This document shows positions 1-11,129 of a stretch of 64,000 bases of DNA, one piece after another (position 1 is the first letter of the stretch; every line of letters begins with the position of its first letter). A model generated the notes under the pieces. That model was not told where the DNA came from. It ran no database searches and saw nothing but the letters and a program-made list of their open reading frames with translations. Source of the DNA: an uncultured Gammaproteobacteria bacterium (lineage in GTDB: Bacteria > Pseudomonadota > Gammaproteobacteria > PS1 > Pseudothioglobaceae). A program made the translations under genes and the position numbers. Location: positions 28,656 to 92,655 of the forward strand of contig CACLHR010000004.1 of NCBI GenBank assembly GCA_902606745.1, written 5' to 3'.

Positions 1-1433
1 GACTAGCTTTTCTATATACAATTTATCTATTACCAGTGTTACTGGATTACTGGCATCCAATGCAAGAAAAGAAAGTTTCAAATCTCGTTCAAGAAAAAAA
101 AACTTTCATAAGCCTAATGAAAGTTTTCTTTAAGGTGATTCAAATAAAGGCTTTAAAGTTTTTATGTTTTTTTGCGAAACCAATAATAAATTTATCACAA
201 AGAATTGGCTTAGCTTGGTTGCTAGGAGCAGACTGGCTCCAACCTCTGTTAGATAAGATTCCAGCTTTTGTACAGCGTTTTCGATATGCAGTAGCTGTGA
301 TTTTTTTTGGCGTATTTGGAATCTGTTTGTACGGTGCAACTCAAGTCAAAATTGACTCCAACTTGGTTGAACTTTATTCTGATGATGTTCCTATTGGCCA
401 GGCATATGATATCGTTGATGAACACATGATGGGTACAGGTAATATGATTATTGTGGTTAATACTGGAGAGTCTGATGCCATCACGGACCCAGCAGTTTTA
501 AACGCAATGAGTCGTCTCCAGATTCAAGTCAAGGAAAGTTATAGCAAATATATTATTCGAACTAACTCCTTAGCAGACTTGGTTAAAGAAACTCATGCCA
601 TTATGCAAGATGATGAACAGTATCGAACCATCCCTGACAGTCAAATCACAGTATCACAGTTGTTGTATTTGTTTAACAGCGCCAACCCAGAGGAGCGTCG
701 AGCTTTGGTGAGTGATGACTACAGTAAAAGCCACATTAGTATTCAGTTAAAAAATGCAGGGTCACATGAATATGCAGAATTTTTTGAAGGCATCCGAAAG
801 GACATAGATAATGAATTTGATACATTGAAAGACCGTTACCCTAATTTGGACGTTGAAATTACCGGTACTTTTGCAATGATGATGAGACTTGCAGATGATT
901 TAAGCAGGAACCAGTTCAAGAGTTTAGCTATAGCTGCTGTAGTTATTAGTTGCTTGTTGATGGTTACACTAGGTTCACTGCAGGCAGGAGCTATGTCGAT
1001 TGTCCCTAACTTAATCCCAGCCACTCTGGCGTTTGGCTTGATGGGTCTTTTTGGAATCCCACTCGACACCGATACTCTGATGATTGCACCCTTGATAATA
1101 GGTATAGCGGTAGATGATACGATTCACTTTATTAGTCATTATAGAATGTCACTAGCTGAAAAAAATAACATGCGATTAGCCTTGATTGGTGCAATAAAAG
1201 AGGTAGGTCAAGCGGTTACATTTACAACATTAATACTCGGTTTTGGATTCTTTATGCTTACGTTTAGTGACTATTTAGGTTTGGCAAAGATAGGCGGTTT
1301 TGGTGCATTGGCCATATTTGTTGCCCTGCTCTGTGACTTGCTCTTTTTCCCGGCACTGATTATGATATTTAAACCAAAATTTGGCCAGAAAGATGTTGAA
1401 GATAATTTAAATTTTATAGAGGTTGCAAAATGA
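1..1433 (+). CDS. RND-superfamily (MMPL-type) exporter, 5' end cut by window
   Basis: The reading frame is already open at base 3 and runs to the stop at 1431-1433, so the start lies outside the window. A GTG at base 36 is only an internal codon. About 477 residues are visible: a hydrophobic helix, a charged cytoplasmic linker, a further membrane helix (around GVFGICLYGA), a periplasmic domain of about 200 residues, and a terminal bundle of about five helices. The helix motif GIAVDDTIHF carries the acidic residues typical of RND proton relays. This is therefore the second half of an inner-membrane exporter. The next gene overlaps its stop by 4 nt (ATGA), so the two are co-translated. Its substrate is unknown; lipid or hydrophobic cargo is an inference from its LolA-like partner. 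Confidence 0.85.
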   Translation, partial: LAFLYTIYLLPVLLDYWHPMQEKKVSNLVQEKKTFISLMKVFFKVIQIKALKFLCFFAKPIINLSQRIGLAWLLGADWLQPLLDKIPAFVQRFRYAVAVIFFGVFGICLYGATQVKIDSNLVELYSDDVPIGQAYDIVDEHMMGTGNMIIVVNTGESDAITDPAVLNAMSRLQIQVKESYSKYIIRTNSLADLVKETHAIMQDDEQYRTIPDSQITVSQLLYLFNSANPEERRALVSDDYSKSHISIQLKNAGSHEYAEFFEGIRKDIDNEFDTLKDRYPNLDVEITGTFAMMMRLADDLSRNQFKSLAIAAVVISCLLMVTLGSLQAGAMSIVPNLIPATLAFGLMGLFGIPLDTDTLMIAPLIIGIAVDDTIHFISHYRMSLAEKNNMRLALIGAIKEVGQAVTFTTLILGFGFFMLTFSDYLGLAKIGGFGALAIFVALLCDLLFFPALIMIFKPKFGQKDVEDNLNFIEVAK

Positions 1434-2347
1434 ATCGATTACTAGTTACTTCAAATTACTCATTGCTCGTTATCGTGCTGACTGTTTTTTTATCACTTTC
1501 TAGTGTGCAGGTCTATGCAGAAACTGACTTAAATGCAAGAGAAATTATGGAAAAAGTTGACGAAGAAAGCCGTAAGTCTTCAGACTCTGCCTTCACTCGA
1601 ATGAAGCTTACTACTTGTAAGTATGGTCTTAGTGGAGGAAAGGTAAAGTGTGCCGAAAAAGCGCGTGTTAAGTTAGTTGAGAGTGCACAAATTAATACCG
1701 GTCAAGATAACAAAGATTCCAAGAGTATTGCTATCATCCTTGAGCCTTCAAGTGAGAAAGGTATTGGTATGTTGTCTTACAGTTATGACGATAGTGATCG
1801 AGACAATGAAACTTGGTTGTACCTCTCTGCTCTCGGAAAAGTGAAGAGAATTAGTGTCAGAAACAGTGACGATGAAGAAACTGAATCAGCCAGCATCTTT
1901 GGAACAGAAATGACCACTGAAGACCAAGAGACTGGGAAGCTTGACGACTATACTTACGAGCTACTTGGGCAAGGAAAGTTTAGAGGAAGAGAGGTTGCAG
2001 TAATCGAGTCAACACCTAAGCCACACCGTCTCAGTAAAAGCAGCTATGGAAAAACGCAAAGCTGGATTGATACGGAAAGATTTATAATTCTTAAAGTACA
2101 AATGTTTGATAAATACAATAATCCTATCAAGAAGCTTGAGGTAGGTAAAGTTGAAAAGATCAATGACGTTTGGATGGGAAGAAGCCTTACATTTTTTAAT
2201 ACAGTCAGCAACAGGTTAACCAATATGAAACTTGAGGCAATAAACTTTGATATGGACATTAAAGAAGATTTTCTTACCCAAAGAGCATTGACAGATCAAG
2301 CTTTTAGGGAAAAGTTTCTCAAAGATTTGCGCAAACAGGCTAAATAA
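1430..2347 (+). CDS. LolA-like periplasmic protein (outer membrane lipoprotein-sorting family)
   Basis: This 305-residue protein starts with a signal peptide: a hydrophobic stretch at about residues 10-28 and an AxA-like site ending VYAET. The rest resembles the LolA-like family usually annotated as outer membrane lipoprotein-sorting protein, with the characteristic region around LYLSALGKVKRIS and a late segment reading WIDTERFIILKVQMFD. Such proteins often accompany MMPL/RND exporters and are thought to receive a lipophilic cargo in the periplasm. It overlaps the upstream exporter by 4 nt and lies 14 nt before the barrel gene, so the three genes look like one envelope-spanning transport unit. 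It is not the canonical LolA, and its cargo is unknown. Confidence 0.75.
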   Translation: MNRLLVTSNYSLLVIVLTVFLSLSSVQVYAETDLNAREIMEKVDEESRKSSDSAFTRMKLTTCKYGLSGGKVKCAEKARVKLVESAQINTGQDNKDSKSIAIILEPSSEKGIGMLSYSYDDSDRDNETWLYLSALGKVKRISVRNSDDEETESASIFGTEMTTEDQETGKLDDYTYELLGQGKFRGREVAVIESTPKPHRLSKSSYGKTQSWIDTERFIILKVQMFDKYNNPIKKLEVGKVEKINDVWMGRSLTFFNTVSNRLTNMKLEAINFDMDIKEDFLTQRALTDQAFREKFLKDLRKQAK

Positions 2348-2361
2348 TTTCTAAGTAAGTT

Positions 2362-3627
2362 ATGGCTAAATTAATCAACAAGCTGATTATCTGTGTTTTT
2401 TTTGGTATATCAATTAGCCCTTTTGTTTCGGCTGATGACTTATTGTTTGAAGATGAAGTACTTTTTGAGGAGTCTAGTCAAGAATTTGATGAATGGTCAG
2501 ATGATAGTGATCTCTTTGCCGATGAAATTAAGAATGCAAGGCCTTTTGCCTGGTTAAATATTGGAGTTGCGCAAAAATGGGGATTCAATCCAGCAAGTGA
2601 TTGGATTACAACGAAGGAGAGGACCGAGCTTATTCTTGGAACGACTGGCTCTGTTTCTGATGCCGGATACGGTGAATTGGAGATAAAGGCAACCAAATAC
2701 TGGCCAAGTGACAGTCACCACTCCACTGAAGCGAGTGATATCGAGATAGAAAGAGCCTTTTTACAGTTTAGCTTTGATAAATGGAGCGCTAAGCTGGGCC
2801 GTTTCACCATCGGCTGGGGTGAGCTTGAAGGCGGTGCGCTAGACGTTATCAACCCATCAGGTGGCTTGACTGATCCCTCGATAACTTCTCAGTGGCTTAT
2901 GAGTGCCACTCGATATGGGGATAAAAGTGATATTAGTGTTTTTTATAATCCCAATCCTAAGATTACGAATAGCACTTTATTGTCCCTAAAGGATGAAAGG
3001 CACCGTGAATTTGGACTGCGTTACGGGCTCAATACAGAGGGTAGTGACTTAGCATTCTATGCCGCTCAATTGATACCCAATGATGCCTTAAAGAATCTTA
3101 CTGATGATCTGGCTTATGCAAGTCCATATGAGTTACTAGGGTTTGGTATGAATAAGGTATTTGATGACTATTTGCTTAAATTTGATATAGCCTATAAACG
3201 CAATCTACGCCACAACCGATCAGGGCAGTTTATCAATACTGACAGGGTTGATTGGGACCTTGCTTTTGATATTCAGAAGGGCGATAGGCAATGGTTGATT
3301 ACAATTAATTCGCAATATTGGTTGGATTTTTTCAATGACTATTTAACTCCTACTCTGATAGATAGTGTTAGTACAGAAAGAAATAGCATGACCTATATGG
3401 CTAATGTAAGTGACAAATTCGGTGATTCCGATTGGAGCTGGAATCTATCCAATATCATTGCTGCTAACAATGACCTTTCATTAATTACTGCTGGTCTTGA
3501 ATGGGATATCAGCGATAACTTTAATGTCAAATTAAATGCCACAAAAGCAAATGCTAAACTTGACCGTGCATTTAGCTTACTCGACGACTATCAGCGAGTT
3601 AATTTAGAGGTTAAATTCCAGTATTGA
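2362..3627 (+). CDS. Outer-membrane beta-barrel protein, exporter-associated
   Basis: The protein has 421 residues, with a signal peptide (hydrophobic residues about 8-22, cleavage near FVSADD) and then a very acidic stretch at about residues 25-55. The remainder alternates in the way expected of beta strands and ends in FQY, the C-terminal aromatic residue typical of Bam-inserted barrels. The phrase AKLGRFTIGWGELEGG is a porin-like strand-turn-strand segment. I do not recognise a named family with certainty. It is third in a tight cluster with the RND exporter and LolA-like protein, so an outer-membrane exit or acceptor role is inferred. Confidence 0.65.
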   Translation: MAKLINKLIICVFFGISISPFVSADDLLFEDEVLFEESSQEFDEWSDDSDLFADEIKNARPFAWLNIGVAQKWGFNPASDWITTKERTELILGTTGSVSDAGYGELEIKATKYWPSDSHHSTEASDIEIERAFLQFSFDKWSAKLGRFTIGWGELEGGALDVINPSGGLTDPSITSQWLMSATRYGDKSDISVFYNPNPKITNSTLLSLKDERHREFGLRYGLNTEGSDLAFYAAQLIPNDALKNLTDDLAYASPYELLGFGMNKVFDDYLLKFDIAYKRNLRHNRSGQFINTDRVDWDLAFDIQKGDRQWLITINSQYWLDFFNDYLTPTLIDSVSTERNSMTYMANVSDKFGDSDWSWNLSNIIAANNDLSLITAGLEWDISDNFNVKLNATKANAKLDRAFSLLDDYQRVNLEVKFQY

Positions 3628-3703
3628 TTTTGACAGACATATTTGGTTAGTGTATTGAGTAGAGAATGAGTCTTATCAACTCCTCTAATAGCATAGGACA
3701 TAG

Positions 3704-3709
3704 TATAAT
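3704..3709 (+). promoter_or_regulatory. Candidate -10 box upstream of serS
   Basis: A perfect TATAAT lies 28 bases before the serS start in a 109-base gap. No good -35 hexamer sits 16-18 bases upstream, so this is a weak promoter call based on one element and position. Confidence 0.3.
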
Positions 3710-3733
3710 TTGCGTAAGTTAATTTAGGTCTAA

Positions 3734-5026
<1,293 letters not shown>

Positions 5027-5054
5027 CCCCTTTTATATTTTTTTGGAGTCTAAG

Positions 5055-5327
5055 ATGAATTTACCCCCAGAGATTTTTTTGGTTGCGATGTTTGTGCTGA
5101 TGTATTTTTTGTTAATCAGACCACAACAAAAGCGTGCTAAGGATCATAAAAATTTACTGAAAGCACTCAAAAAAGGTGACGAGGTTGTTACCAATGGAGG
5201 CGTTGTAGGCAAAGTTAACTCTGTTGACGAGTCTTTTGCAGCATTAGAAATTGCTGAAGGCGTGGTTGTAAAAGTACAAAAACAAGGCATTAATCAAAAA
5301 ATGCCAAAAGGTAGTGCTAAGCTTTAA
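5055..5327 (+). CDS. yajC: Sec translocon accessory subunit YajC
   Basis: YajC is a small inner-membrane partner of SecDF. The ATG at 5055 was chosen because GGAG at 5045-5048 is spaced six bases before it. A TTG at 5043 would add four residues and would overlap that Shine-Dalgarno sequence. The product is 90 residues: one N-terminal membrane helix (about residues 4-22, ending YFLLIRPQQKR, a YajC hallmark) and a soluble domain containing GDEVVTNGGVVGKV. It lies 20 nt upstream of secD, the usual yajC-secD-secF order. Confidence 0.95.
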   Translation: MNLPPEIFLVAMFVLMYFLLIRPQQKRAKDHKNLLKALKKGDEVVTNGGVVGKVNSVDESFAALEIAEGVVVKVQKQGINQKMPKGSAKL

Positions 5328-5347
5328 CTTATAAACAATTAATTTAG

Positions 5348-7195
5348 ATGAATCATTATCCTATTTGGAAAAACATACTGATTGGTTTTTTCCTATTTAT
5401 CTCAGTACTATACGCATTGCCAAATATTTATGGTTCGGACTTAGCTATCCAAATCTCTGGAACTGGTGACTATGTTGTCCAAGATCGAGACGTCAAAAAA
5501 ATCAAAAACACATTGGTTGATAAAGAAATTGACTATAAATCAATAGGGTTGGTCAATAGGAATATCTTGATTCGTTTTGAAGATTCACAATCGCAACTCT
5601 CTTCAAAGACTTTGTTAAAAAACACTCTTAGTAGAAATTATGTAGTTGCTTTGAACCTAGCTCCTTCAATTCCCCAGTGGCTGTCAAATATTGGTGGTAA
5701 AGCTATGTCATTAGGACTAGACCTAAGGGGCGGTGTACACTTTTTGCTTGAAGTCGATATGGAAGCTGTAGTATCAATGGCTGTTGACCGTTACTATAAT
5801 GAATTAAGAACCATTCTTCGTGAAGATCGCTTATATAAAAGCATTCGCAAAGAGGACAATCTTTTAGTGGTTAGCTTTAAAACTGAAAGCCTTAAAACTC
5901 AAGCTAAACAGCTTATCAAAGATGAGCTTTCTGATTTAGTTGTTGTTGAGGGAAGTGAAACCGATCTACAGTTGAGTTTGGAGATTTCATCTAGTGCACA
6001 AAGTGCTGCTAAATCGGGAGCTTTAAAACAAAATATCACAACGCTTCGTAATCGTGTGAATGAGTTAGGTGTTGCGGAACCTATTATCCAACAGCAGGGT
6101 TCAGAGAGGATTGTAGTGCAATTACCTGGTGTGCAAGATACTGCTAGAGCCAAAGAAATTTTAGGTGCAGTTGCAACGCTTGAGTTTAGATTGGTTGATG
6201 AGAAAAATGATTTACAGACGGCCGTTCAATCAGGAAAAATTCCAGTAGGTTCGAAGCTTTATAAATTTAAAGACGACACTCCGTTACTTCTTAAATCCGC
6301 TGTTATTGTAACTGGTGAGAATATCGTTGATGCAGCATCAAGTGTTGACCAAGATAACAGTCCGATGGTTAGCATTACCTTGGATAATGCTGGCGGAAGA
6401 ACGATGCTTGAAACGACCAAGGAATTTCTACATCATCGTATGGCTGTTGTTTACATTGAGAACAAAGTTGAGACGATTGTTGAAGATGGAAACACAGTAA
6501 AAAAACGTAGCAAAACTCAGGATATTATTAATGCTGCAGTTATTCAAGGTACTTTTTCAAATCGCTTCCAGATAACAGGTTTAGATAGTGCTAGAGAGGC
6601 AAGAAATCTTGCCTTGTTATTAAGAGCAGGTTCACTTTCAGCGCCTATTGAAATCATTGAAGAGCGAACTATTGGACCAAGTCTAGGTGCAGACAATATT
6701 CAGAAAGGATTGATATCTGTTTTAGTTGGATTTTCTTTGGTTTTACTTTTTATGGGCTGGCGCTATAGAGTCTTTGGATTGGTGGCGAATTTAGCTCTAA
6801 CACTTAACTTGGTGACAATTGTTTCCATTCTTTCTATGCTGCAGGCAACCTTGACATTACCAGGTATAGCCGGCATCGTCTTGACTGTAGGTATGGCAGT
6901 TGATGCAAATGTACTAATTTTTGAACGCATCAAAGAGGAATTACAATTAAATAAAAATATTCAAAAGGCGATTTCTACGGGATACGCAAAAGCACTATTA
7001 ACGATTGCAGATGCCAACATTACCACATTGATTGCTTCATTGGTTTTATTTAGTTTTGGCACAGGTCCAGTTAAAGGTTTTGCTGTAACCCTTTCAATCG
7101 GAATTATTACATCAATGTTCACTGCAATCGTTGTTTCTCGAGCAGTGATTAATCTCATCTATGGTGACAGAAAAGTTGAGGAGCTAGCAATATGA
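5348..7195 (+). CDS. secD: Protein translocase subunit SecD
   Basis: SecD is an RND-type integral membrane subunit that uses the proton gradient to help pull exported proteins through SecYEG. At 615 residues it matches the proteobacterial long form. It has an N-terminal membrane helix at about residues 8-26, a large periplasmic domain opening with the conserved GLDLRGGVHFLLEVDME, and a C-terminal six-helix block with GMAVDANVLIFERIKEEL. The stop overlaps the secF start by 4 nt (ATGA), indicating translational coupling. Confidence 0.97.
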   Translation: MNHYPIWKNILIGFFLFISVLYALPNIYGSDLAIQISGTGDYVVQDRDVKKIKNTLVDKEIDYKSIGLVNRNILIRFEDSQSQLSSKTLLKNTLSRNYVVALNLAPSIPQWLSNIGGKAMSLGLDLRGGVHFLLEVDMEAVVSMAVDRYYNELRTILREDRLYKSIRKEDNLLVVSFKTESLKTQAKQLIKDELSDLVVVEGSETDLQLSLEISSSAQSAAKSGALKQNITTLRNRVNELGVAEPIIQQQGSERIVVQLPGVQDTARAKEILGAVATLEFRLVDEKNDLQTAVQSGKIPVGSKLYKFKDDTPLLLKSAVIVTGENIVDAASSVDQDNSPMVSITLDNAGGRTMLETTKEFLHHRMAVVYIENKVETIVEDGNTVKKRSKTQDIINAAVIQGTFSNRFQITGLDSAREARNLALLLRAGSLSAPIEIIEERTIGPSLGADNIQKGLISVLVGFSLVLLFMGWRYRVFGLVANLALTLNLVTIVSILSMLQATLTLPGIAGIVLTVGMAVDANVLIFERIKEELQLNKNIQKAISTGYAKALLTIADANITTLIASLVLFSFGTGPVKGFAVTLSIGIITSMFTAIVVSRAVINLIYGDRKVEELAI

Positions 7196-8118
7196 GTCTG
7201 AGAACATTCAAACTACCTACAATAGATTTTATCAATAAGCGTAAATACGCAATGATATTTTCTGCATTGTTGTTGATAGTTTCAATCATCTCAATTGGTT
7301 TGCAAGGGCTTAAACTTGGAATTGACTTTACTGGAGGAACCTTGATAGAGGTGGGTTACCAACAAACAGCTGATCTTCAAGATATTCGTACAAAATTAGC
7401 TAGTGCTAATTATACTGGCACAAATGTACAGTACTTTGGATCGGACACAGAGGTTCTTATACACTTAGAGCCTCAGGCTAGTTCATCTGCAAAGCTTAGT
7501 TCTTCAATTATTCAGATGCTCGGTGACGATATTGATATGCGTCGAGTGGAGTTTGTAGGACCCAAAGTTGGTGAAGAATTAACTAATGATGGTGGCTTAG
7601 CATTGCTTTATGCTCTAATAGGTATTTTGATTTATGTCGCTTTTAGATTTGAATATCGTTTTGCTTTAGGCTCAATTACTGCCCTGATTCATGATGTTAT
7701 TATTACATTAGGTGTTTTTTCAATACTGCAAATTGAATTTGATTTAACTGTGTTGGCTGCAATTCTTGCTGTCATCGGTTACTCACTAAATGATACGATT
7801 GTGGTTTTTGATCGGATTCGGGAAAACTTTCTTTCCACCCGACACACTGAACCTATGCCGATTGTTAATGACGCACTAAATCAAACATTAGCACGAACGT
7901 TAATGACATCATTGACGACATTGCTGGTTCTTTTAGCTTTATTTTATTTGGGCGGTGAAGTGATACATAGCTTTGCTGGTGCACTTATAATCGGTGTTCT
8001 TATTGGTACCTATTCTTCTATCTTTGTAGCTAGTTCTATGATTCTAGTACTAGGAATTTCCAAAGAGGATATGCTGCCTTCTGAAAAAGAAAAAAAGGAA
8101 ATTGACGCCAGACCATAA
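7192..8118 (+). CDS. secF: Protein translocase subunit SecF
   Basis: SecF, 308 residues, is the second half of the SecDF proton-driven export motor. After an N-terminal helix comes the family motif LGIDFTGGTLIEVGY. The C-terminal helices carry GYSLNDTIVVFDRIRENF, the SecF counterpart of the SecD relay motif. The start overlaps the secD stop by 4 nt. A 45-base gap separates its stop from the convergent fabB stop; only a weak 5-bp inverted repeat is seen there. Confidence 0.97.
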   Translation: MSLRTFKLPTIDFINKRKYAMIFSALLLIVSIISIGLQGLKLGIDFTGGTLIEVGYQQTADLQDIRTKLASANYTGTNVQYFGSDTEVLIHLEPQASSSAKLSSSIIQMLGDDIDMRRVEFVGPKVGEELTNDGGLALLYALIGILIYVAFRFEYRFALGSITALIHDVIITLGVFSILQIEFDLTVLAAILAVIGYSLNDTIVVFDRIRENFLSTRHTEPMPIVNDALNQTLARTLMTSLTTLLVLLALFYLGGEVIHSFAGALIIGVLIGTYSSIFVASSMILVLGISKEDMLPSEKEKKEIDARP

Positions 8119-8163
8119 ACATTAAGTTATAGTTTCAATGTATAAAAATAAGGTTGTTAAGGT

Positions 8164-9381
8164 TTATTGATTAAATCGTTCAAATACAAGGCAGGCATTT
8201 GTACCACCAAATCCAAAGCTATTTGATAGTATGCGATTGAGCTTTATTTGTGTTGTTTTTCTAACAATAGGCATTCCCTCTGCTTCCTTGTCAAGTTTCT
8301 CAATGTTCACTGATTCAGCGACAAAATCATTTTCAAGCATCAGCAATGAGTAAATAGATTCATTCACACCTGCAGCGCCTAATGCATGTCCAGAAAGAGA
8401 TTTTGTTGAACCTATAAGTGGAATTTTTTCATTAAATACCTGTCTGATGGCTTGTAATTCTTTCATGTCGCCGACAGGAGTTGAAGTGCCGTGTGCGTTG
8501 ATGTAGTCTATAGAACCGCTGATTGTACTAATTGCTATCTCCATACAACGTTCTGCGCCTTCACCAGAGGGCGCAACCATATCATAGCCATCAGAAGTTG
8601 CACCGTAACCAACGAGTTCCGCAATTATATGAGCATCGCGAGCTTCTGCATGTTCTAAAGATTCAAGTACGAGTGCACCACCACCACCCGAAATAACAAA
8701 TCCATCTCTATTTACATCATAGGCTCGGGATGCTTTTTCGGGAGTATCATTATATTTTGAGGACAATGCTCCCATTGCATCGAATAACATGGTTAGCGAC
8801 CAGTCTAACTCCTCACCTCCACCAGCAAAGACAACATCTTGCTTGCCAAGCTGTATTTGTTCCATAGCATTACCAATACAATGAGCGCTTGTCGAACATG
8901 CTGAACTTATTGAATAATTAATGCCTTTAATTTTAAATAGGGTAGATAGACAGGCTGAGGTTGTCGACCCCATGGCTCTGGGGACACGATAAGGCCCCAC
9001 TCTTTTAATGCCTTTTTCTCGTAATATATCTGCAGCCTCAACAACATTCTGATTAGAAGCTCCGCCAGAGCCCATAATCAGACCAGTCCTCTCATTGGAA
9101 ACTATTTCTGAACTCAGTCCTGACTGATTGATTGCTTCATCCAGTGCAATAGAATTGTAGATTGCAGCATCTGCCATAAAGCGCAACATCTTGCGATCAA
9201 TGACGTCACTCGTGTCGACTTCTGAAATAGAACCATAAACATTTGACCTAAGCCCCATTTCTGCATATTTCTCACTAAACTCTATGCCTGATTTTGCTTT
9301 TTTTAATGATTCAAGCACTTCTGATTTATTGTTGCCCAAGCTGCAAACAATACCCATACCGGTTACAACAACACGTTTCAT
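8164..9381 (-). CDS. fabB: Beta-ketoacyl-ACP synthase I
   Basis: FabB condenses malonyl-ACP with acyl-ACP and is needed to elongate the unsaturated intermediate made by FabA. The protein has 405 residues with a complete thiolase-fold triad: Cys in [12 protein letters not shown], His in [11 protein letters not shown] and His in [12 protein letters not shown]. Assignment to FabB rather than FabF rests on the one-base overlap with fabA (TGATG), the classic fabA-fabB pair. It ends the minus-strand operon and converges on secF. Confidence 0.95.
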   Translation of the reverse strand: MKRVVVTGMGIVCSLGNNKSEVLESLKKAKSGIEFSEKYAEMGLRSNVYGSISEVDTSDVIDRKMLRFMADAAIYNSIALDEAINQSGLSSEIVSNERTGLIMGSGGASNQNVVEAADILREKGIKRVGPYRVPRAMGSTTSACLSTLFKIKGINYSISSACSTSAHCIGNAMEQIQLGKQDVVFAGGGEELDWSLTMLFDAMGALSSKYNDTPEKASRAYDVNRDGFVISGGGGALVLESLEHAEARDAHIIAELVGYGATSDGYDMVAPSGEGAERCMEIAISTISGSIDYINAHGTSTPVGDMKELQAIRQVFNEKIPLIGSTKSLSGHALGAAGVNESIYSLLMLENDFVAESVNIEKLDKEAEGMPIVRKTTQIKLNRILSNSFGFGGTNACLVFERFNQ

Positions 9382-9893
9382 CAGAATGAAGACGTATCAG
9401 TAAACAAGCCAACCTTTAGGTTGGTAGCATCATAAATCAATTTTCCATCAACCTCCATGGTGGCATCAGCAACTCCCATATAGAGCTTTCTTGCAACAAC
9501 TCTTGAGAGGCTCACATTGTAGATTATTTTTGTGTTGTGAGGTAAAACCTGACCTGTAAATTTAATTTGTCCAGCACCCAAAGCACGTCCTCTGCCATGA
9601 CCCCCCAGCCAACCTAGGTAAAAACCTATTAATTGCCACATTGCATCAACACCAAGGCAACCCGGCATAACAGCGTCTTTGTTGAAGTGACAGTCAAAAA
9701 ACCATAGGTCTGGGTTGATGTCTAATTCAGCTGTTAATCCACCCTTCCCATATTCACCATGACTTTCACTAATATTCGTGATGCGGTCAAACATCAGCAT
9801 TGGTGGTTGTGGCAGCTGAGCGTTACCAGGCCCAAATAACTCTCCTTTGCCACAAAGGATTAAATCGTCATAAGAGTAACTTTTCTGCTTCAT
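9381..9893 (-). CDS. fabA: 3-hydroxydecanoyl-ACP dehydratase/isomerase
   Basis: FabA dehydrates 3-hydroxydecanoyl-ACP and isomerises the trans-2 to the cis-3 product, the branch point for anaerobic-type unsaturated fatty acid synthesis. It is 170 residues, the normal length. The catalytic His is in [17 protein letters not shown], and the conserved Asp follows in GVDAMWQL; the GRGRALG segment is also typical. It is translationally coupled to fabB. A 62-base AT-rich gap separates it from metZ, so it may have its own promoter. Confidence 0.96.
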   Translation of the reverse strand: MKQKSYSYDDLILCGKGELFGPGNAQLPQPPMLMFDRITNISESHGEYGKGGLTAELDINPDLWFFDCHFNKDAVMPGCLGVDAMWQLIGFYLGWLGGHGRGRALGAGQIKFTGQVLPHNTKIIYNVSLSRVVARKLYMGVADATMEVDGKLIYDATNLKVGLFTDTSSF

Positions 9894-9955
9894 GAGGCTT
9901 GATATATTGAATATAGCAAGAATTTTATCATAGTTAATTTAAGATAGAAATTCAA

Positions 9956-11113
9956 CTAAGGATTCAAATCATTGATAATATCGCTTATATCTTCTAATCC
10001 TACAGAGACACGAATTAGGCTTTCAGAGATATTGCTCTGCTTTCTTTCATCTTCTGAAAGTCGAGCATGAGTTGTTGATGCAGGATGAGTAATGGTACTC
10101 TTGGTGTCTCCCAGATTTGCAGTAATCGAAATCATTTTGGTATTGTTTATGAGACGAAAAGCAGCTTTCTTTCCACCGGATACTTCGAAGGAAACAATAC
10201 CACCAAAATCACATTGTTGCTCTTTAGCAATTTGATGATGAGGGTGTGACTCTAGCCCAAGGTAGTGTATCTTTTCTACAAAAGACTGATCCCTCAACCA
10301 ATTTACTAGTTGTCGTGCATTTTCACAATGTGCCCTCATTCTCAGAGGTAGTGTTTCAAGACCTTTGAGAACAATCCAAGCATTAAAGGCACTTAAGGTT
10401 GGTCCTGTTGTTCTAGCAAAGCTACTGATTTCCTTAATTAGCTCAGTACTACCCGCAATAGCTCCTGCGAGACATCGGCCCTGACCATCAATATACTTTG
10501 TTGCTGAGTGAATGACTATATCTGCGCCTAATGCTAATGGTTTTTGAAGGGCCGGCGTCATAACACAATTATCAACAGTTAATATTATATTGTGTTTTTT
10601 TGATATCGCTGAAAGTGCTCTTAAATCGACAACCTCACCTAGGGGGTTTGATGGTGTTTCTAGAACGAATAATTTAGTGTTTGATTGAATACTGCCCTGC
10701 CAAGTGGCTAAGTCGGGTAAATCTACAAATGTTACTTCGATGCCAAACTTATTAACAATGGTATTGAGAAGTACATGAGTGGTGCCAAACATTCCACGAG
10801 ATGCAACAATATGATCTCCGGATTTAGATAGTGCCATAATGGTGGCGAAAATAGCCGACATTCCACTAGCGGTTGCAAGACATGATTCAGCACCCTCTAG
10901 GGACGCTAATTTTTTTTGAAAAGCATCCACAGTTGGGTTAGTGAATCTCGAATATACATTGCCTTGCTCTTCCTTGGCAAACCTTAGAGCGGCCTGCTCA
11001 GCGCTATCAAAAGTAAAGCTAGAAGTCAGAAAAACAGCAGCAGAATGCTCTTGTTCTTGGGTAGTTTTATAACCTTCACGAATCGCTTTGGTTTCAAATT
11101 TATTATCTTTCAT
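9956..11113 (-). CDS. metZ: O-succinylhomoserine sulfhydrylase (MetZ-type PLP enzyme)
   Basis: A 385-residue Cys/Met-metabolism PLP enzyme. The Schiff-base lysine is in IHSATKYIDGQGR; the N-terminal SSFTFDSAEQA and VYSRFTNPT segments are typical of the family. MetZ makes homocysteine directly from O-succinyl- (or O-acetyl-) homoserine and sulfide. Position directly after purF (16-nt gap) matches the purF-metZ order of many gammaproteobacteria and favours MetZ over MetB or cystathionine gamma-lyase. Its product homocysteine would be the methyl acceptor for the BHMT-like enzyme at 21.7 kb. Confidence 0.9.
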   Translation of the reverse strand: MKDNKFETKAIREGYKTTQEQEHSAAVFLTSSFTFDSAEQAALRFAKEEQGNVYSRFTNPTVDAFQKKLASLEGAESCLATASGMSAIFATIMALSKSGDHIVASRGMFGTTHVLLNTIVNKFGIEVTFVDLPDLATWQGSIQSNTKLFVLETPSNPLGEVVDLRALSAISKKHNIILTVDNCVMTPALQKPLALGADIVIHSATKYIDGQGRCLAGAIAGSTELIKEISSFARTTGPTLSAFNAWIVLKGLETLPLRMRAHCENARQLVNWLRDQSFVEKIHYLGLESHPHHQIAKEQQCDFGGIVSFEVSGGKKAAFRLINNTKMISITANLGDTKSTITHPASTTHARLSEDERKQSNISESLIRVSVGLEDISDIINDLNP

Positions 11114-11129
11114 GTAAATTTATATTAAG

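Noticed and set aside
36..1433. GTG at base 36 as the start of the exporter gene
   Set aside because: The frame is open from base 3 and the residues before the GTG continue a membrane helix; the protein is clearly the second half of a larger RND exporter.
8119..8163. Terminator between secF and fabB
   Set aside because: Only a 5-bp ACATT/AATGT stem without a following T run.
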